Made by a program: the position numbers and the translations under genes. A stretch of 64,000 nt of DNA from Atriophallophorus winterbourni (taxonomy: Eukaryota; Platyhelminthes; Trematoda; Plagiorchiida; Microphallidae), in assembly GCA_013407085.1 (NCBI GenBank), contig JACCGJ010005138.1:1-64000 (forward strand), written 5' to 3'. Shown here one piece after another: positions 24,294-37,800 of this stretch. Below the pieces are notes generated by a model. That model saw only the letters and a list, made by a program, of their open reading frames with translations, ran no database searches and was not told the DNA's origin. The number at the start of each line of letters is the position of its first letter. Position 1 is the first letter of the stretch.

Positions 24294-24464
24294 CATGCTT
24301 TGGCAGTGTGAACCAATTGGTGTTGAATTTCGGGAATATGCTAAATTCTAGAACTCCACGGTTGTTACTTGTTTCACTGATCATGTGACTCTAGACAAAA
24401 GAAAAGCTGTCTAGGAGGTAGTGACATGATCATTATCACTATTAAAATAGTAGTGAATAAGGCT

Positions 24465-24545
24465 TACTGAACCTGATCTGACTGTCTCCACCCGATGATG
24501 GCAAACATCGGGAAACCTGTTGTGGTGTGTAAGCAATGAACATCG
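24465..24545 (-). repeat. R3 repeat fragment
   Basis: It shares gcttactgaacctgatctga, tgtctccacccgatgatggc and gttgtggtgtgtaag with 9890-9960. Confidence 0.6.
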
Positions 24546-24869
24546 TTGGCATTACACATTATATACCACAATCGCCAACTAGATTTATCGTTACACTCAG
24601 CGTTAAGCCTGTGAAAAACCGATCGCTGTTGACAGGATTTCCTAAACGTCGGCAATGCGTAAAACTCGGATGTCATCAACGAAGGGTTACAAAGACTAGA
24701 ATTCGATGTAGCTGATGAATGTGAGTGCAAAAACTGGAATGCTTAAACAAAAGATAATATATTTTTAGCTCAAGGAAGATAATTGTAGCTCTAGAATAGG
24801 ATGTTCCGTTTCAGAAAATCGGCAAGATGGAAACTTGTTAACGTTTCACCATCCAACCAGATGGCATAT

Positions 24870-25335
24870 TTTTTAAATAGATGTTGTTGTTGGCCTCCTT
24901 TGGTCGATCTCGACCGTGGATGCACATCACAATCGCATGAATTTTCATGTTCTACAGCTTTTTGAATGACTAAACAGTCCAATTCGGGAAGAATAATCTC
25001 GCCAGCAGCGCTTGCAACGGTAGTCAGAACTCGGTTGTAGGGCGTCAGTTACACGCCGGCGGCGTGATCTGCGTTCAGCAGCCAAAAGGTGTAATTGTTC
25101 AGCTGCAGACGACGCTTTACACAATGCCTCTAATGAGCAAGAGCAAGTTCTTCCCAACTCGCGGAGTCAATGCCAGGCTTTCATATCTGTTGTGAGTTGT
25201 GAACATGCTCTTTAGACCAGCTTTTGAAATCACTTCAGCATTAGTCACTCTATCCATCCACGATATGTTTAAAATACGACGGATGCTTCGTACACGGAAA
25301 GCATTCAGCTTCCGTTCGTGTTTTTAAAATGGATA
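24870..25335 (-). mobile_element. RTE-like LINE, 3' fragment with internal deletion (minus)
   Basis: The plus strand opens with gatgttgttgttggcc, the complement of the CAA tail. The minus frame then gives the C-terminal Cys/His cluster CKRCWRDYSSRIGLFSHSKS. Beyond a deletion, 25200-25330 encodes the complement of RKLNAF..RSIRRILNISWMDR, which sits several hundred bases upstream in the 6830-7645 copy. Confidence 0.75.
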
Positions 25336-25339
25336 AATT

Positions 25340-26585
25340 ACGTTCAACCATCGTGTTAGAATTTTGGCTTTCTTGTTCAGCAAAGGCTTGTTAGAAATAG
25401 CCGACACAGTTCGCAACGGGTAGGATAGAATTCAAGATCGTCCTTTGAAGTGCGGTAGCAGGCTGGTTAGAACGAACATCTCACACGTGCCAATGTTCTT
25501 TCCAATTGAACCAACAAAAAACCACGCTGGTTACCTGACGTTTCGCATCAACAACACGCATAGTGATCTAAGGTGAATTTAACGCAAGCTTTTGTGTTGA
25601 TTGTAAATTCAGTGAATACCATTGAACGTCCGATGAGAAAATAGGTAAAGTAGTTAAAAAATCATGTGACGACTTTGCTATTTGCGTTATTAGTACCTGC
25701 AATCCTTGTGATGAAAAGGCACTTGGGATCATTTTTCACTCGAAATACTAGCGTTAGTCAGAGCTGCTCCTTTTCATGTACGCTAGAAACAAGGGGCACT
25801 GCGCAACAGCAAGCAGGACCAAAAAGATTGACAGGCACCACTATTATTGCGCGTGAAATTAAACTCAGTACCATCTTGAAAAGCATTACACCGATAGAAA
25901 GTACCGACACGGTGCCTACACCTCTCGAATCAAATGTGCATTCAATGAATTGTGAACGAGTAGAACGACAACAGCACGACCAATGTCTTGCGACTTTCAC
26001 TGGCAAATCACACCTTGATACTTCTCACCGCTTCACTCGACCGCGTACAAGCTTATTCAAACACTCCGAGAAGATTCCTACAACCAGACCCCTATTCCGA
26101 ACGATTCTGGTCTGTATCTATGAGAGTGAAAGGCCATTTAGAATTCGGATTTTGCGGAACCCAACCAGGGAGATGGGTTTTCGCAAAATATAGTTTGTTT
26201 AGTTGTCGGAGCAATTAGCTACTTGAGTCAAGTCATAGTCTAACCACCTTAACAGCGACGTCATTCCGACCACCTTACAACGACGCCATTCCGAATAGGA
26301 GTGGCAAACAAAACCGCGTCAGGAAATCGATTATTCTCCATTCGCAATACATGACGTGCAATATCTAAGCATATTAAATTATTATTTGCGACTACTACAA
26401 TGTGGCCACAACGAAATCACGTTGGAAACACGGGTTCTCGTCTGAAACTAAACTGCATTAAAGTTACATCACACCCAAATGACGGACAATCCGAATGGTG
26501 CATGTCAGCCATGTATGTTGTTCAATCCGAGTAGGTTTTCGCTGTTGTGCTAAACAGAATCTCACTAGAATAGTGCAGTACTTGA
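25340..26585. other. Intergenic sequence with unrecognised open frame
   Basis: A 175-codon plus frame (25666-26193) has no recognised domain, no clear splice context and basic, low-quality composition. I do not call it a gene. Confidence 0.4.
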
Positions 26586-26589
26586 AAAG

Positions 26590-26650
26590 ATGTATGAACG
26601 TATGAAAGCACAAGCCTGATCCAGGCAAAGTGCCGCACAGTCAGAGATAA
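26590..26650 (-). repeat. SINE-A fragment, tail end only
   Basis: Tail complement gtatgaacgtatgaaagc, then acaagcctgatccaggcaaagt, truncated after the cagtcagaga block. Confidence 0.8.
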
Positions 26651-26989
26651 CCTACATCTGATCGACTTTCCCGTAAGTAGTCTAAGGGAATCCCGCTTCA
26701 GTGATTGATTTTACGCTCAAAGTTTATCAATAATTGCTCGCATTTACAAGGGATGGTTAGTATATTTGAAACGAAAGACTACCACCGCTTGTTGACGATC
26801 ACACGACTAATAGATAAAAACCGGGGTAAGTGCCCGTGTGATGGATGTCTGTAACTTTTATGGTATAAATGATCGTGTGAAGGTGTCATTCATCATCACG
26901 GAGCACAGGTCTGGAGCCACAAGAAATTGTCTAACAACTTGGGGTTAGATTATCTCATATTCAAATGCATTTAAGTGAATGGTTAAACA

Positions 26990-27060
26990 AAGTTAGATTT
27001 GGAGGTCACAATGTTCAAACACAGAATCACAAAGTGGTTCCTGGTCAAGCGCTGTTGGAC
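26990..27060 (+). repeat. R3-related repeat fragment
   Basis: The string gttcaaacacagaatcacaa with ttcctggtcaagc matches 42808-42850, inside the R3 tandem copies. Confidence 0.5.
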
Positions 27061-27326
27061 TACCAAAGTAAAGTGGTGCTGATGAAAGCAAAAGGGATAT
27101 TTTCAAACTCACTTTATGTGAATATGTATTTTGGTTTCATAATACTAGAATGAGAAACAAGAAACTGTATTGACGTCAGCGATTTCGGTTTTTAGAAGGT
27201 TTATAACCCAAATCAGGAAAGCCTAGAATTCTTCTTGAGCGTAGCGCGACAGCAAGCATGATCATCTCAGTGCTTGACGTTATCGACTGGCCATACAGTT
27301 GTAGCTCTGCGAACAAGACACGAAAT

Positions 27327-27475
27327 CGCAGTGAGCTGATGCTGAAACAGGCTGGAATCTTATTACCATTTCCTTTTCTATTTTTCTTTCTCAGATCTGT
27401 TTAGGCCCGGTTAACCTGACAGTATTTTAGCCCACTTTGACTGGATCAGGCTTGTGCTTTCATACCCATACCGTA
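27327..27475 (+). repeat. SINE-A copy, head missing and internally deleted
   Basis: Body (cagtgagctgatgctgaaac) and tail (ggcttgtgctttcatacccat) are present. The segment around the gtgcagtctctgactg block is deleted. Confidence 0.8.
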
Positions 27476-27629
27476 CTAAAGAAATTATACAAAATTGAAA
27501 CGAAGTTATGATTATAAAAGGCTGAGTCCATACACCTCATGACTGTCTAAAACCAGACAGCTTAGAAGCATTTCGCAGTAATTCGAACAAGTCAGACCGA
27601 AGAGTACAGGTTAAAATGTGAGAAGAGTG

Positions 27630-28140
27630 CAGCAAAGGATGATTCGCTTCCTACACCGAGTATAACAATGTCAAAGGACTTTTAAGAATGCAGGCAAAAA
27701 TCCAAAACCAACATTTCAAACAGAAGCAAAAAAGCCTACTCCCAGCACTTCTTCTAGGCTGGGGTCCCGTGCACAGATAGTTACACTTCAGGATGTGTCC
27801 CGAAACCGTTTTCAGTGTCGGTCTTTCACTAAACACCTGGGAGTGTTTGCTTAACATTGTATGTTGTCAAGTAAAGTGACGAGGAAACCTTGTTAGGATG
27901 CATGACAGTGAAAGCCGTAAGAAAGCTGTCGGGCTAATGTCGGTCTACTCATTCGCGAGGAGTACACACCTCATCCCAGTTTGTTTGTGCTTAAGATTCT
28001 TTAAAATCTGCGGTTATCAAGTCCCACCCTTCCCCATGCTTCATGATTTTACGTTTTTCATCGTTGTATGGCAGTTAGGCACTCAGTAAATGCTACCGGT
28101 GTCATGCTGTCCCTGATGATGATGAGGCTATTCCACCGAT
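27630..28140 (+). repeat. R4 interspersed repeat, copy 1
   Basis: Blocks such as gcatgacagtgaaagccg, tgttgtcaagtaaagtgacg, tttgtgcttaagattcttta and ggtgtcatgctgtccctgat recur in the same order at 38100-38760. There a SINE-A has inserted into the unit. Family unknown. Confidence 0.65.
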
Positions 28141-28179
28141 TGAAATTGGGCTAGCCAAGAGGTGGATCGCCGTTATCAA

Positions 28180-28217
28180 ACAGCTACATCGACCCCATCT
28201 CCGAAGTTAAGCGAACT
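28180..28217 (+). other. Possible 5S rRNA-derived fragment
   Basis: The sequence accccatctccgaagttaag, followed by tagtactt after a short gap, resembles the conserved CCGAAGTTAAGC...TAGTACTT core of eukaryotic 5S rRNA. The rest of the 5S molecule is not recognisable, so this is at best a decayed fragment or the remnant of a 5S-derived SINE. Chance similarity is quite possible. Confidence 0.25.
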
Positions 28218-28823
28218 GTAGTACTTTTTACAAGTCAAAGAATCGCACGAAGCGAAGAGCTAAAACGAGACGCGTACACAAGGAAAAAGAAGCAGAAAAC
28301 TTCACCCGGAATATTGCACTTTTATAATGTATAATTGAGCGCATCTCTGCGAAATTCTCTAAAAGGAGTGTTTATTACGAGCAAACAGTAAGACAGCATG
28401 ACAGTTACGGACAAGCAATCGGGTATTCGTTGTACTTCGGGACCATCTGAGTTGATGGCGAGCACAATCTGCTTTGTCGCGGTAATTTCTCCCATTCTTA
28501 CACAAGTTATGACTGAGCAACATGACACCATCTGAGAATATGAGATGTTGATGACTTTGCGAAACGTTACCAAATAGCAGGTTTGCAATTTCATGTATAA
28601 AAACAACCGCAAACAGCGGATATCTCCGAGTGTAACGCAGAGTTCAATCGTGATGACATTGAACAATTCAATCACATAAGAACGAACAGTGTGAGACATC
28701 AATCGACTGTATTGTATTGTATTGTGTAAATAAGAATCACCAGCAATATACACAATAAACCGAATCTGGGTTGGTTGCTAATTACAATTGCTGATTTTTA
28801 TATGAAAAAGAGTTGATAAAATG

Positions 28824-31800
28824 TTACGCCATATTGAAATCCGTCAATTCACTGGGTAGACTCGGAGCCAGGTCGTTGATCGCCTTGAGCAAACGCTTCG
28901 CATACTCAACGTGATCTAATGGTTTCGCCTCGGCAACCACAACGCGTAGACGTTCCTCATCCTGTGAATGGGAAACATCATCGGTTATGGTATGGTATGA
29001 AAACACAAGCCTGATCCAGGCAAAGTGCCACGCAGTTAGACACTGCACGTGGGCGAAGATACTGTCGTGTTGCCCAGGCTTAGACAAATATGAGGAAGAA
29101 AAAAGAACAGGAAATGGTAGTGAGAATCAAGGCTGTTTCATCATACAGCTCACTAGCTCTGGCCAATCAATTTAGCACGGTGTTAGCCGCACAGCATGTG
29201 AATTTGGGTAACGTTTGGGAAAAAAACCAGACTCACATTGTAACGGTCGACCTTGGCTCGTAGGCGGAACACCCAAGAGTTGAACGCAGCGTCCATGAAT
29301 ACACGCTCTAATTGATTGTCATCCTATGAAAGTGGAATGATCACGACATCAAGTAATTCAAAAAAGATACTCGATCATGTCAGACTGGTAAACCGCGAAA
29401 ATGTTACACATAGATGTACATTACTATGATGACTTTCATCAGGGATAGAATTATACGAATATGTATGCATAAAACCACGGGATTAATCCAGGCAAAGTAC
29501 CGCACAGTAAGTGACTGCAAGTGGGTTAAGATACTGTCAGGTTGCCTAGGCCTAGACAGGTATGAGGAAGATAAAAGAACAGGAGATGGCAGTGAGACTC
29601 CAGCTCTCGTAAATCAATTAAGCATGATGTTAGCTGCGCAGCACACTCGTTCTCAAATCACACCGGTAGCCAGTGTCAAATGCTAAGAAGACGTACAAAC
29701 GTGGAAGATTAAAAACAGATATGATGGGATGAAGTGCATACATCTCGAACCACAATTACATTCAATCAAGTTTTATAAGAAACTGGACGGAAATTTTAGT
29801 AATTTCATCACAAAATGTGATACAATGATTAGCAGTGGAAACAAAATGTATACAGGCATTGGGAGTGATGAGAAATTATAAAAAAGAATAACCGTTTCAT
29901 TTTGAAAAGTTGAATACGATATACTGAAGTTAGCAGCGGAAAGATGACGTATCACGATATAAAATCGCACAAGCTATTGCATTCAAGCTTTTTGTAGATG
30001 TAACTGAGATGGAATCCAACACTGACCAATCTAAAAAAAATTTGGCAAAATATCATGCAGTGACGCCTTAATTTTTGCATTTCAAGTTAAGCTACTCGCT
30101 ATATTTAAGTAGTATACAATTATGAAAAGGAGCGACAATATGCGACAACGATCTCACGGTTGGCAAAGTTAGGCACTCCTAAAATATGTGGTGGTTTATA
30201 TTATATACAAATGATGGCCATCAAATATCTAGAGTAAACCAAAAGGGTGAAAATCACCTGGGCCTCCTTGATCGCACCTAACTTCTCAGATGATTGTCCC
30301 AACAATTGTTCTGCGGTATCCTGGAAGCAGGTTACCCACAAATCCCCGGTCATGTCAGCGATTTTCAGCTGCAAATATAGAAATTGAAGTTCGCATGTTG
30401 CGGTAGTGAGATGAATGAAACTAGAAAATTCATTATTCGTCAAGTAATAAGTATCAATTGAATGGTGTGCAGGTGTACATAATATTTAGACTGGGGTTAA
30501 GAAAAAACGCAAGAAACTGTATGCAGTTAAGGATAGAATTGAATATACAAGAAGCGAATGACGACAGTGCGATCGTTAAGAGTTCATAGATGTAGATCCA
30601 GTGATCTTCAATTTAGAACGACGTTGGTTAGGTAGAATAGAAGTACCGCAGAAATTGCGTAGCTGTACCGGAATCTAGTTTGCGGATGGCGCATGAGTAC
30701 ATGTTTAGATTATCATATCAAAAATCGATACCAATGATTAGAAACTGAGGCTAAACGTGTAAGGGAAATCGATCGCGTCTGGTGCAACAATTGTAATGAT
30801 AAGTAAGCGAGCTGTCTAACGGGATCCATGTGGCTGTATGCATGTATCAAAAGGCACAGTGCCACACAGTCATCAACGATACATGGACTCAGTTGCTGTC
30901 AAGTAGCTCAGGCCTTGCAAGATATGAATAATAAAAACGGAAATGGCATTGAGCTCATTACCGATGTTAGCTGCACGGAAACCAAGTTAAAAAGTAGATG
31001 AAAACTAAACTCAACAATCAACGATTCGATATGCATTTGATTCTGCTACACGACTCAAAGTTCAAGCCAGCTCGGTGATTCAGAACAATATGTGTCAAAA
31101 GATCCTATGTGGAAAGGAAACGTGTGTAATCAAGCGTAGCGGATTAGAGAACAACAATCCTGTACCTGAGATACAAGTACATCATATTGTTTCGAAGCAA
31201 CAAAGCAGTATAGCGTGCAGTCTCTGACTGTGCAGCACTTTGCCTGGATCAGGATTGTGCTTTCATATATACCGGGGATAAACAATGTAAGTATAAACCG
31301 AATTCCGATGCAAGCGCCACTCATTTAAAAGCTATTTGGAGAGGAATTCTGTAGGAAATATGCATGTTTGGATCGGTCCCCTTGACCATAAACACCACCA
31401 CTACATCGGCATTACTTCGACTGTAAGTTCGCACTAAAATCTGAGACTTGTTTGAGGACCACACTGAAACATGAACGAGTACGTTGCAAAACAGGAGCTA
31501 GGTGAGAACGCGTTCCGTTGCAGTTGAACGCAATATTAACCGTTTATGCCAACGTTAAAATTTGAATCTATAAAAATACGGTGGATTTGGAGGCGTGTAG
31601 GTAAGAAAGAAAGTAAGAAAAAATCACAAGCCTGAAGTCAGACAAAAAAGCCGCAAAGTGATAGGCTAATCGTGAGCTGAGACATTGTCAGGTTGTTCAT
31701 GGCTAGATAAGCATAATAAACGGAGAATTGCAGCGCCACGAGACATGCACACCATACAATTTCACATTCGCGGGCAAACCGTTTATTGCAATAAATCTAC

Positions 31801-34800
31801 CGATGCGAGGATGGAAGTGAACAACGCTAAAATAAATAACTAGAGCCATAAATTCTGCAATGTACATCGCCAACAACAACACGTTTTGAACATATATGTA
31901 TGTACGTATGAAAGCACAAGCCTGATCCAGGCAAAGTGCCGCGCAGTCAGACTGCACGTGGGCGATATTATTGTCAGGTTTCCCAGGCCGAGACAGATAT
32001 AAGAAATAGAGAATAAAGATGGGAGTGGGACTTCAGTGTGTTTCAGCATGCAGCTCACTACCCGTGGCCAATCAATTTAGCACGGTGTTAGCCGCACAGC
32101 ACAGAAGTACTGCACGATTGCACATCCGTGCACAATCATTGTAGTAAGACTATAGCGTCTTCCCGCATTCAGCACGATGTTAGTTACACAGCACGGAATT
32201 ACCGCACAATTGCACTTTCACTTGGACTTCGAAAGTTGCACACGGTAACCAGAGGATACAATGAAACCAAAGCTGGGTCAAGATCTACGTTCGAGTGTGC
32301 AACTCACGGTCAACAACAAGCGCCACTTGTAGTTGGGCGTTTCGCGCGCGCATTTCTCACAGCGATACATTCCATGCCCCAGGTCCACCACCTTCTTGTT
32401 GCAGCCATCGCTTGGACACGCTTGATACATGAAATTATCCTTCTTCAGGAATACGACAGTGCTCTGAAAAAGGGATAAACGAAACGATCTAAAAACACCC
32501 CGAAATCCATCGAATACTCTGCAGAAACAATAATGTGCTCAACCCGTGCAACATCGGGGAAACAAAGTATTATTGAAATGTCTGCTGAATATTGTTTGCA
32601 AACATGAACGCACCTTGCATGAGAAGTAATCCGCTTTCACACTGGTCCCAACCCCGGCGGCTTTCACATCCTGAGTCAAATGCCATCCACCGAGGCAACC
32701 ACCTGCGGCGCTTCCGGTGGTGTCTGAGCCGCCTGGCCCAATGAGTTCGCTCTTGTACGTCTCAAATTCAAGATTGCGGCCCTCGTGCTCGTACCAACCT
32801 TTCAGGCGAATCGCTTCTGGCACGTTGTTCGGTGATAGGGTCACACTTGAGGATGAGACCAGGGATAGTGAGCGACCTGAAAAAAAAAGATTTAGGCACG
32901 TACAAAAAGGGTCACGTGTGCAAACGGAATGCTTCACACAACGAAGCACAGCATCATGTGTTGTCGTTGAACCGTGTACGGATATGTATGATGTATGAAA
33001 TCAAGAGCCTGATCCAGAAAAGGTGCCGCACAGTGACGAATGAATGAATGAAAGCACAAGCCTGATCCAGGCAAAGTGCCCAGCAGTCACAGACTACAGG
33101 TGGGCTAAGATACTGTCAGGTTGCCCAGGTCTAGACAGATATGAGGAAGAAGAAAGAACAGGAAATGGCAGTGAGACTCCAGCGTGTGTCAGCAAGCAGC
33201 TCACTATCGATGGTCAATCAACGGAGCACGATGTTATCCGATTGCACATCCGCACAGTCATAGGTCGCACATGGGCTCAGATACTGTCAGGTTGCTCAGG
33301 CCTAGATAAATATAAGAAATTGAGCTTACAACGCTACCGAGACTCCAGCGTGATTCTTCAAGCAGCTCAGTACATGTGACACGTCAATCTAGCTACGTAG
33401 TAAGTACTACACGAAAATACATTAGAGTTCCACTACCATTTCCCAATTTATTATATCTGTTTAAGCCCGGGCAAGCTGACAGTATCTCAGCCTAGGTGCA
33501 ATCTATGACTGGTACGGCACTTTGCCTGGCTTCGGGTTTATGAGTTGATACCCCTCACACGCAGACATGATGTACATTTTCAACGCATCCCGACCTAAAC
33601 GACTAGAATGCGAGTTGCAATAAACGCTACCAAGGCGGCCAGCAATCAGAGCCTGTCGCGTGTACCTATAGGTGTAATCTCTGACTACCAGTCAAACACT
33701 CCTCTTCACGTTACGACTGTCCCTGTAAATTGTTCTCAAAGTGATCAGTCGATTAAAAACAGACACTGGAAAAATTCGAGTAACAAAATAGTAATCAATC
33801 GTACTATAACATCGAGACTAAATACACGCATGTGTATAATCCTCTACAGAATGAGTAATCTTCTCGATCGCTGTTGATGGCCGACTTCTGAAAGACGCTC
33901 AGGATAATATGGGGCCCGCAATAGGAATAACCCTCATTATTATATTATTATATTTGCACAATCTGATACATATATAGTGCCGTTCAACACAAACAATGAG
34001 ATGTACAAAGCGAGAAGGGGGGTACAAAGCGTTGTCATCGGCATCGTTGAACGTAGGCATGATACTACCCGGTTGCCTACACCGAAGTAGGGTAGATTTC
34101 GTTTAGGGGGTCCCACCCCGAGCCTTTACCCACAAGGCAGTGGAGCGAGAGAGGTTCGCACCTATCGGTGGCCGGTGACCGACGAAGCGGTTCATACGCC
34201 CTTTTCTGGGAATTTCCAGTTCGGAGCCCGATAACCCCGTTGATAGGTTGGTGACTTCAGTTTTTGCCTGTGCACCATACAATGTCCTTGGATAGAACAA
34301 GGGGCAGTGACTTTTGGAGCGGCGAGTCACATCCGCCGCGTCGTGATGTCATCATTGGATTTTTGTGGCTTTTTATAGGGAGAACGCTTGCCAGGCGAAA
34401 ACCCACCACACCCTCAGACACCACCGCCGAACCTTTCGCTGAGCTCGGAGAACCGAGCCCACCCAGCTGGCACCACGTGGAGGTATTTCGGCAAGCCACC
34501 CTCATACATATGTGGAATCGTGCTGTGCTTCAGTACGGCGCAGCTAACACCATGTAAAACTGATTGGTCACAGGTACTGAGCTGAATGAGGGAACGACTT
34601 TACTTTTACTGTGGTGCGACTATCTCCTTCTGGAAGATGAGTCGGCTTCATTGACGTCACGGATTGCAGCCACCCACGCCCGGTGGTTAGAAGCGCGAAT
34701 GTTAAGCCAGGTCCGGTCCCACATGCGCCATCCGTAAACCTATCGTAGACCAAGCAGCTCCACATCCGATCTCACGGTGCCGAGCCAAGTCTTCACTTGT

Positions 34801-37800
34801 TCTCCGCGACGACAACGCCATTCTGCACAGCGTGTCGGTGATAGTCACCCTGGTTAGTTCAGCATCTCAGTCGGTGTTGTCGAAATATCGAACTCAGGCG
34901 AGGGATACCAAAACAACGGTGCCGAACCTCGTCATTCGTTACTCGCTCATCCCATCGAACATTGGGGAAGGAGCTGGAGTCTCACTGCCCCTTTCATTTC
35001 TCATAGTTGTCTAAGCCTGGACAACCTAGCAGTATCTTAGCTCATGTACAGTCGATGACTGTGCGGCACTTTGCCTGGATCAGGCATGTGATTTCACACA
35101 AATACCTCATGGTCATTGTCTACTGGAAATAGTGTCTAACAATTTCAGACACAAGAAAAACATGGGCGATTATTCGACTGACGCAGAGCTTGAACGTAAA
35201 TTCTGAACACAGTGGTATATGAAGAAAGACGTTGGTGTCTGATAGCGAATGAGGGTGACAAGGCTGAACCACATGCAATGAAGCAACAAAAAATGATTAA
35301 CGTTGTAACAAAGTGACCCGCATGAGTAAAGCCGTTCCTATGCTACTCGCAATGCAACCGCGCGTGTACCAAATAATGATTGAAACAATATCTCGATCGT
35401 GTAAGACAGACACACGAATCAGCATACCGTTGAAATCGGAAACCTTGGCACCTTTGACCGCGATCGCTGGGTGCTGGCTAGCGTCGAAATTCTCCGCGTC
35501 CTCGCCCCACAAGGTCAAGCGAACTAGACACTTGGATGTGTCTACGAGGCCGAGTTCACGTTTTCTTACTTCCCGTTGTGATGCTTTGGCCATGATGGTT
35601 TGCACTTCGCCGGCCTCGTGAACAACACCAACGACATCTGGAAGGGATTAAATGAGGAAATGTGATTGAGCAGCAAAGGCGTGTTTAACATATCACTTGT
35701 TGTCGAGAATTGTCGCTTTTCGCGGCAGCAAGGAGGAAGTATGTTTGGTGGCGGTAGAAGAAGAATATAATTGCCTACTAATCGATTGGAATATATTCAT
35801 AATGCACAGAAATTTGAGTGCAATCGGTTAGAGCAGTTTTTGCGTAACGTTTCATTTCTGACACAGAAGCTTCGTCAGACCAAGGGTGATAATCAGGACA
35901 GGGAACATGATTAAGTAGTAGTCAAACCCCCCACCACTTATTTGACCTTACCGCTAAACAGCCTATAGTACGCCTACGCTGTGTCACGTCTCGCGGGAAT
36001 GACCAGGATCAGTGGTCCATTTTCATCACAGTGTGTATCCAAATCAATCTGATACAAGTGAACACGGTCAAGGTCAGTTGACACAGCCAACAACGTATGC
36101 AACAGTAGCAAAACGCTCATTCGTTACGAGACACGGCATGCAACTTCTCGGTGGGCAGGCAGTTGTACAGATAAAATAAAGGATTGTAAATGGGTTCGCC
36201 TATAAATCGCCAGCACTGGCAAATATGTATATGGAGTACTTTGAAACAAAAGCACTCGGCGTGAAAGATATTAATCCAACAGTTTGATGGCGTTACGTTG
36301 ATGACACATTTGTCATCATAAAACAAGACTGACTGTTTTATAATCACTTGAACAACTTAGACCCGCGAAGCAAAGTTACAAAAGAAGTGGAATCAAGCGC
36401 AGGGATTCCTCCCTTTCTTGTCTTCCTAGAGGGGAAGATCAACGATAAAATCCAAATTTATCTATACGGAACGAGTTAGCATTATGCACGGATGTGCGAT
36501 CGGGCAGCATTTCTGTGTTGTACGGCTAACATCTTGCTAAATTGATTGGCCAACGGTAGTGAGCTGCATGCTGAGACACGCTGGAGTCTCACTGCCATCT
36601 TTATTCTCTATTTCTCATATCTGTCTAGGCCTGGGCAACCTGACACTTTGCCTGGAATCAGGCTTGTGCTTTCATACCATATACATATTCCCAAGTTATA
36701 AATCAATTATACATTGATTTGTTGGAAAATGACTAAAGCGTAAGATGACCAGGTGGCAGTCTCCTGGGTAGATTGGACCTACGGCACTCCATTGCGAGGA
36801 GGTGCAATGCTTTGTGTATCTCCTTGGCCTTGAGCTACATTGGGTTGTGTCATTCTGGCACACGCAGAGCTACTCATACCAGGAAGGTCGATTAATCTAG
36901 GTCACACGCACATTCTGAAAGCATATTTACACATCTGCCAATTAGGAATCGAGAGGAACACGAACGCGCAAATGTAGAGTCACAAATTGGGAAGACTCTG
37001 CAAGAACAGCAAACAACTCACCGACAAACGATCCCGGTTCACACTTGTCCAGCTTATCAATCGGCACGAACGAGAAATGTGTCTCTGGCAACGAGCTCGT
37101 ATCCTCGTCCTCACAAGGGATGATGATGGTGTCCGCATGCAGAGTCATCTCGTATTCGTTACTCGTCGTGTTGAACTGTTTGTTCGCAGCTTTCAAATTG
37201 GCGCGACTCACGTAGTAAGCTTTGTTTATCTAAATCGAGAGTAGTGAGCGGGGAAGAATGAGCCAAAAGAAATGTCTTCCATAGACCAGCAAGTATAATA
37301 ACAAAATGTAACCTTTCTTGTCTGCGTGGGGTGTTTTTCATACATCAATCAATGTTTTCGACCAAGTGAACACAACCGAGGAAATTCAAAAACGGTTCAT
37401 CGTAAATGTAATCAAGTTTGATGCGAAGACCATAATGTTTAACAAATTCATGAGTGAACACATAACGTGAGACAATGTTCGACACTAAATGCGGGTTTTT
37501 ACGTTCCATGTTCGCCGGTACGAAGATGGGAAATGCTTCATGGGTGATAAAGCACAACAAATGATACAAGACGGTAGAATGTATCGGATAGCTCGATCAA
37601 ACAGAAACACTCCGCTGATTATTGGCGCCGGAAACTGTGAATTTCCTTATTCTTTATATCAGTATGCCTCAGCAACCTGACAGCAATTTAGCCCATGCGC
37701 AGTCTGACAGTGCGGTACTTTGCCGAAACCCAGGCTGGTGATTTCATACGTATGTATCACATGCATCTCCTTACCAGGGGCAAATCAATAAAGCATAGCG

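Noticed and set aside
25666..26193. 175-codon plus-strand open frame
   Set aside because: Longest unexplained frame, but the translation looks like random sequence (basic, no hydrophobic pattern) and has no recognisable gene context.
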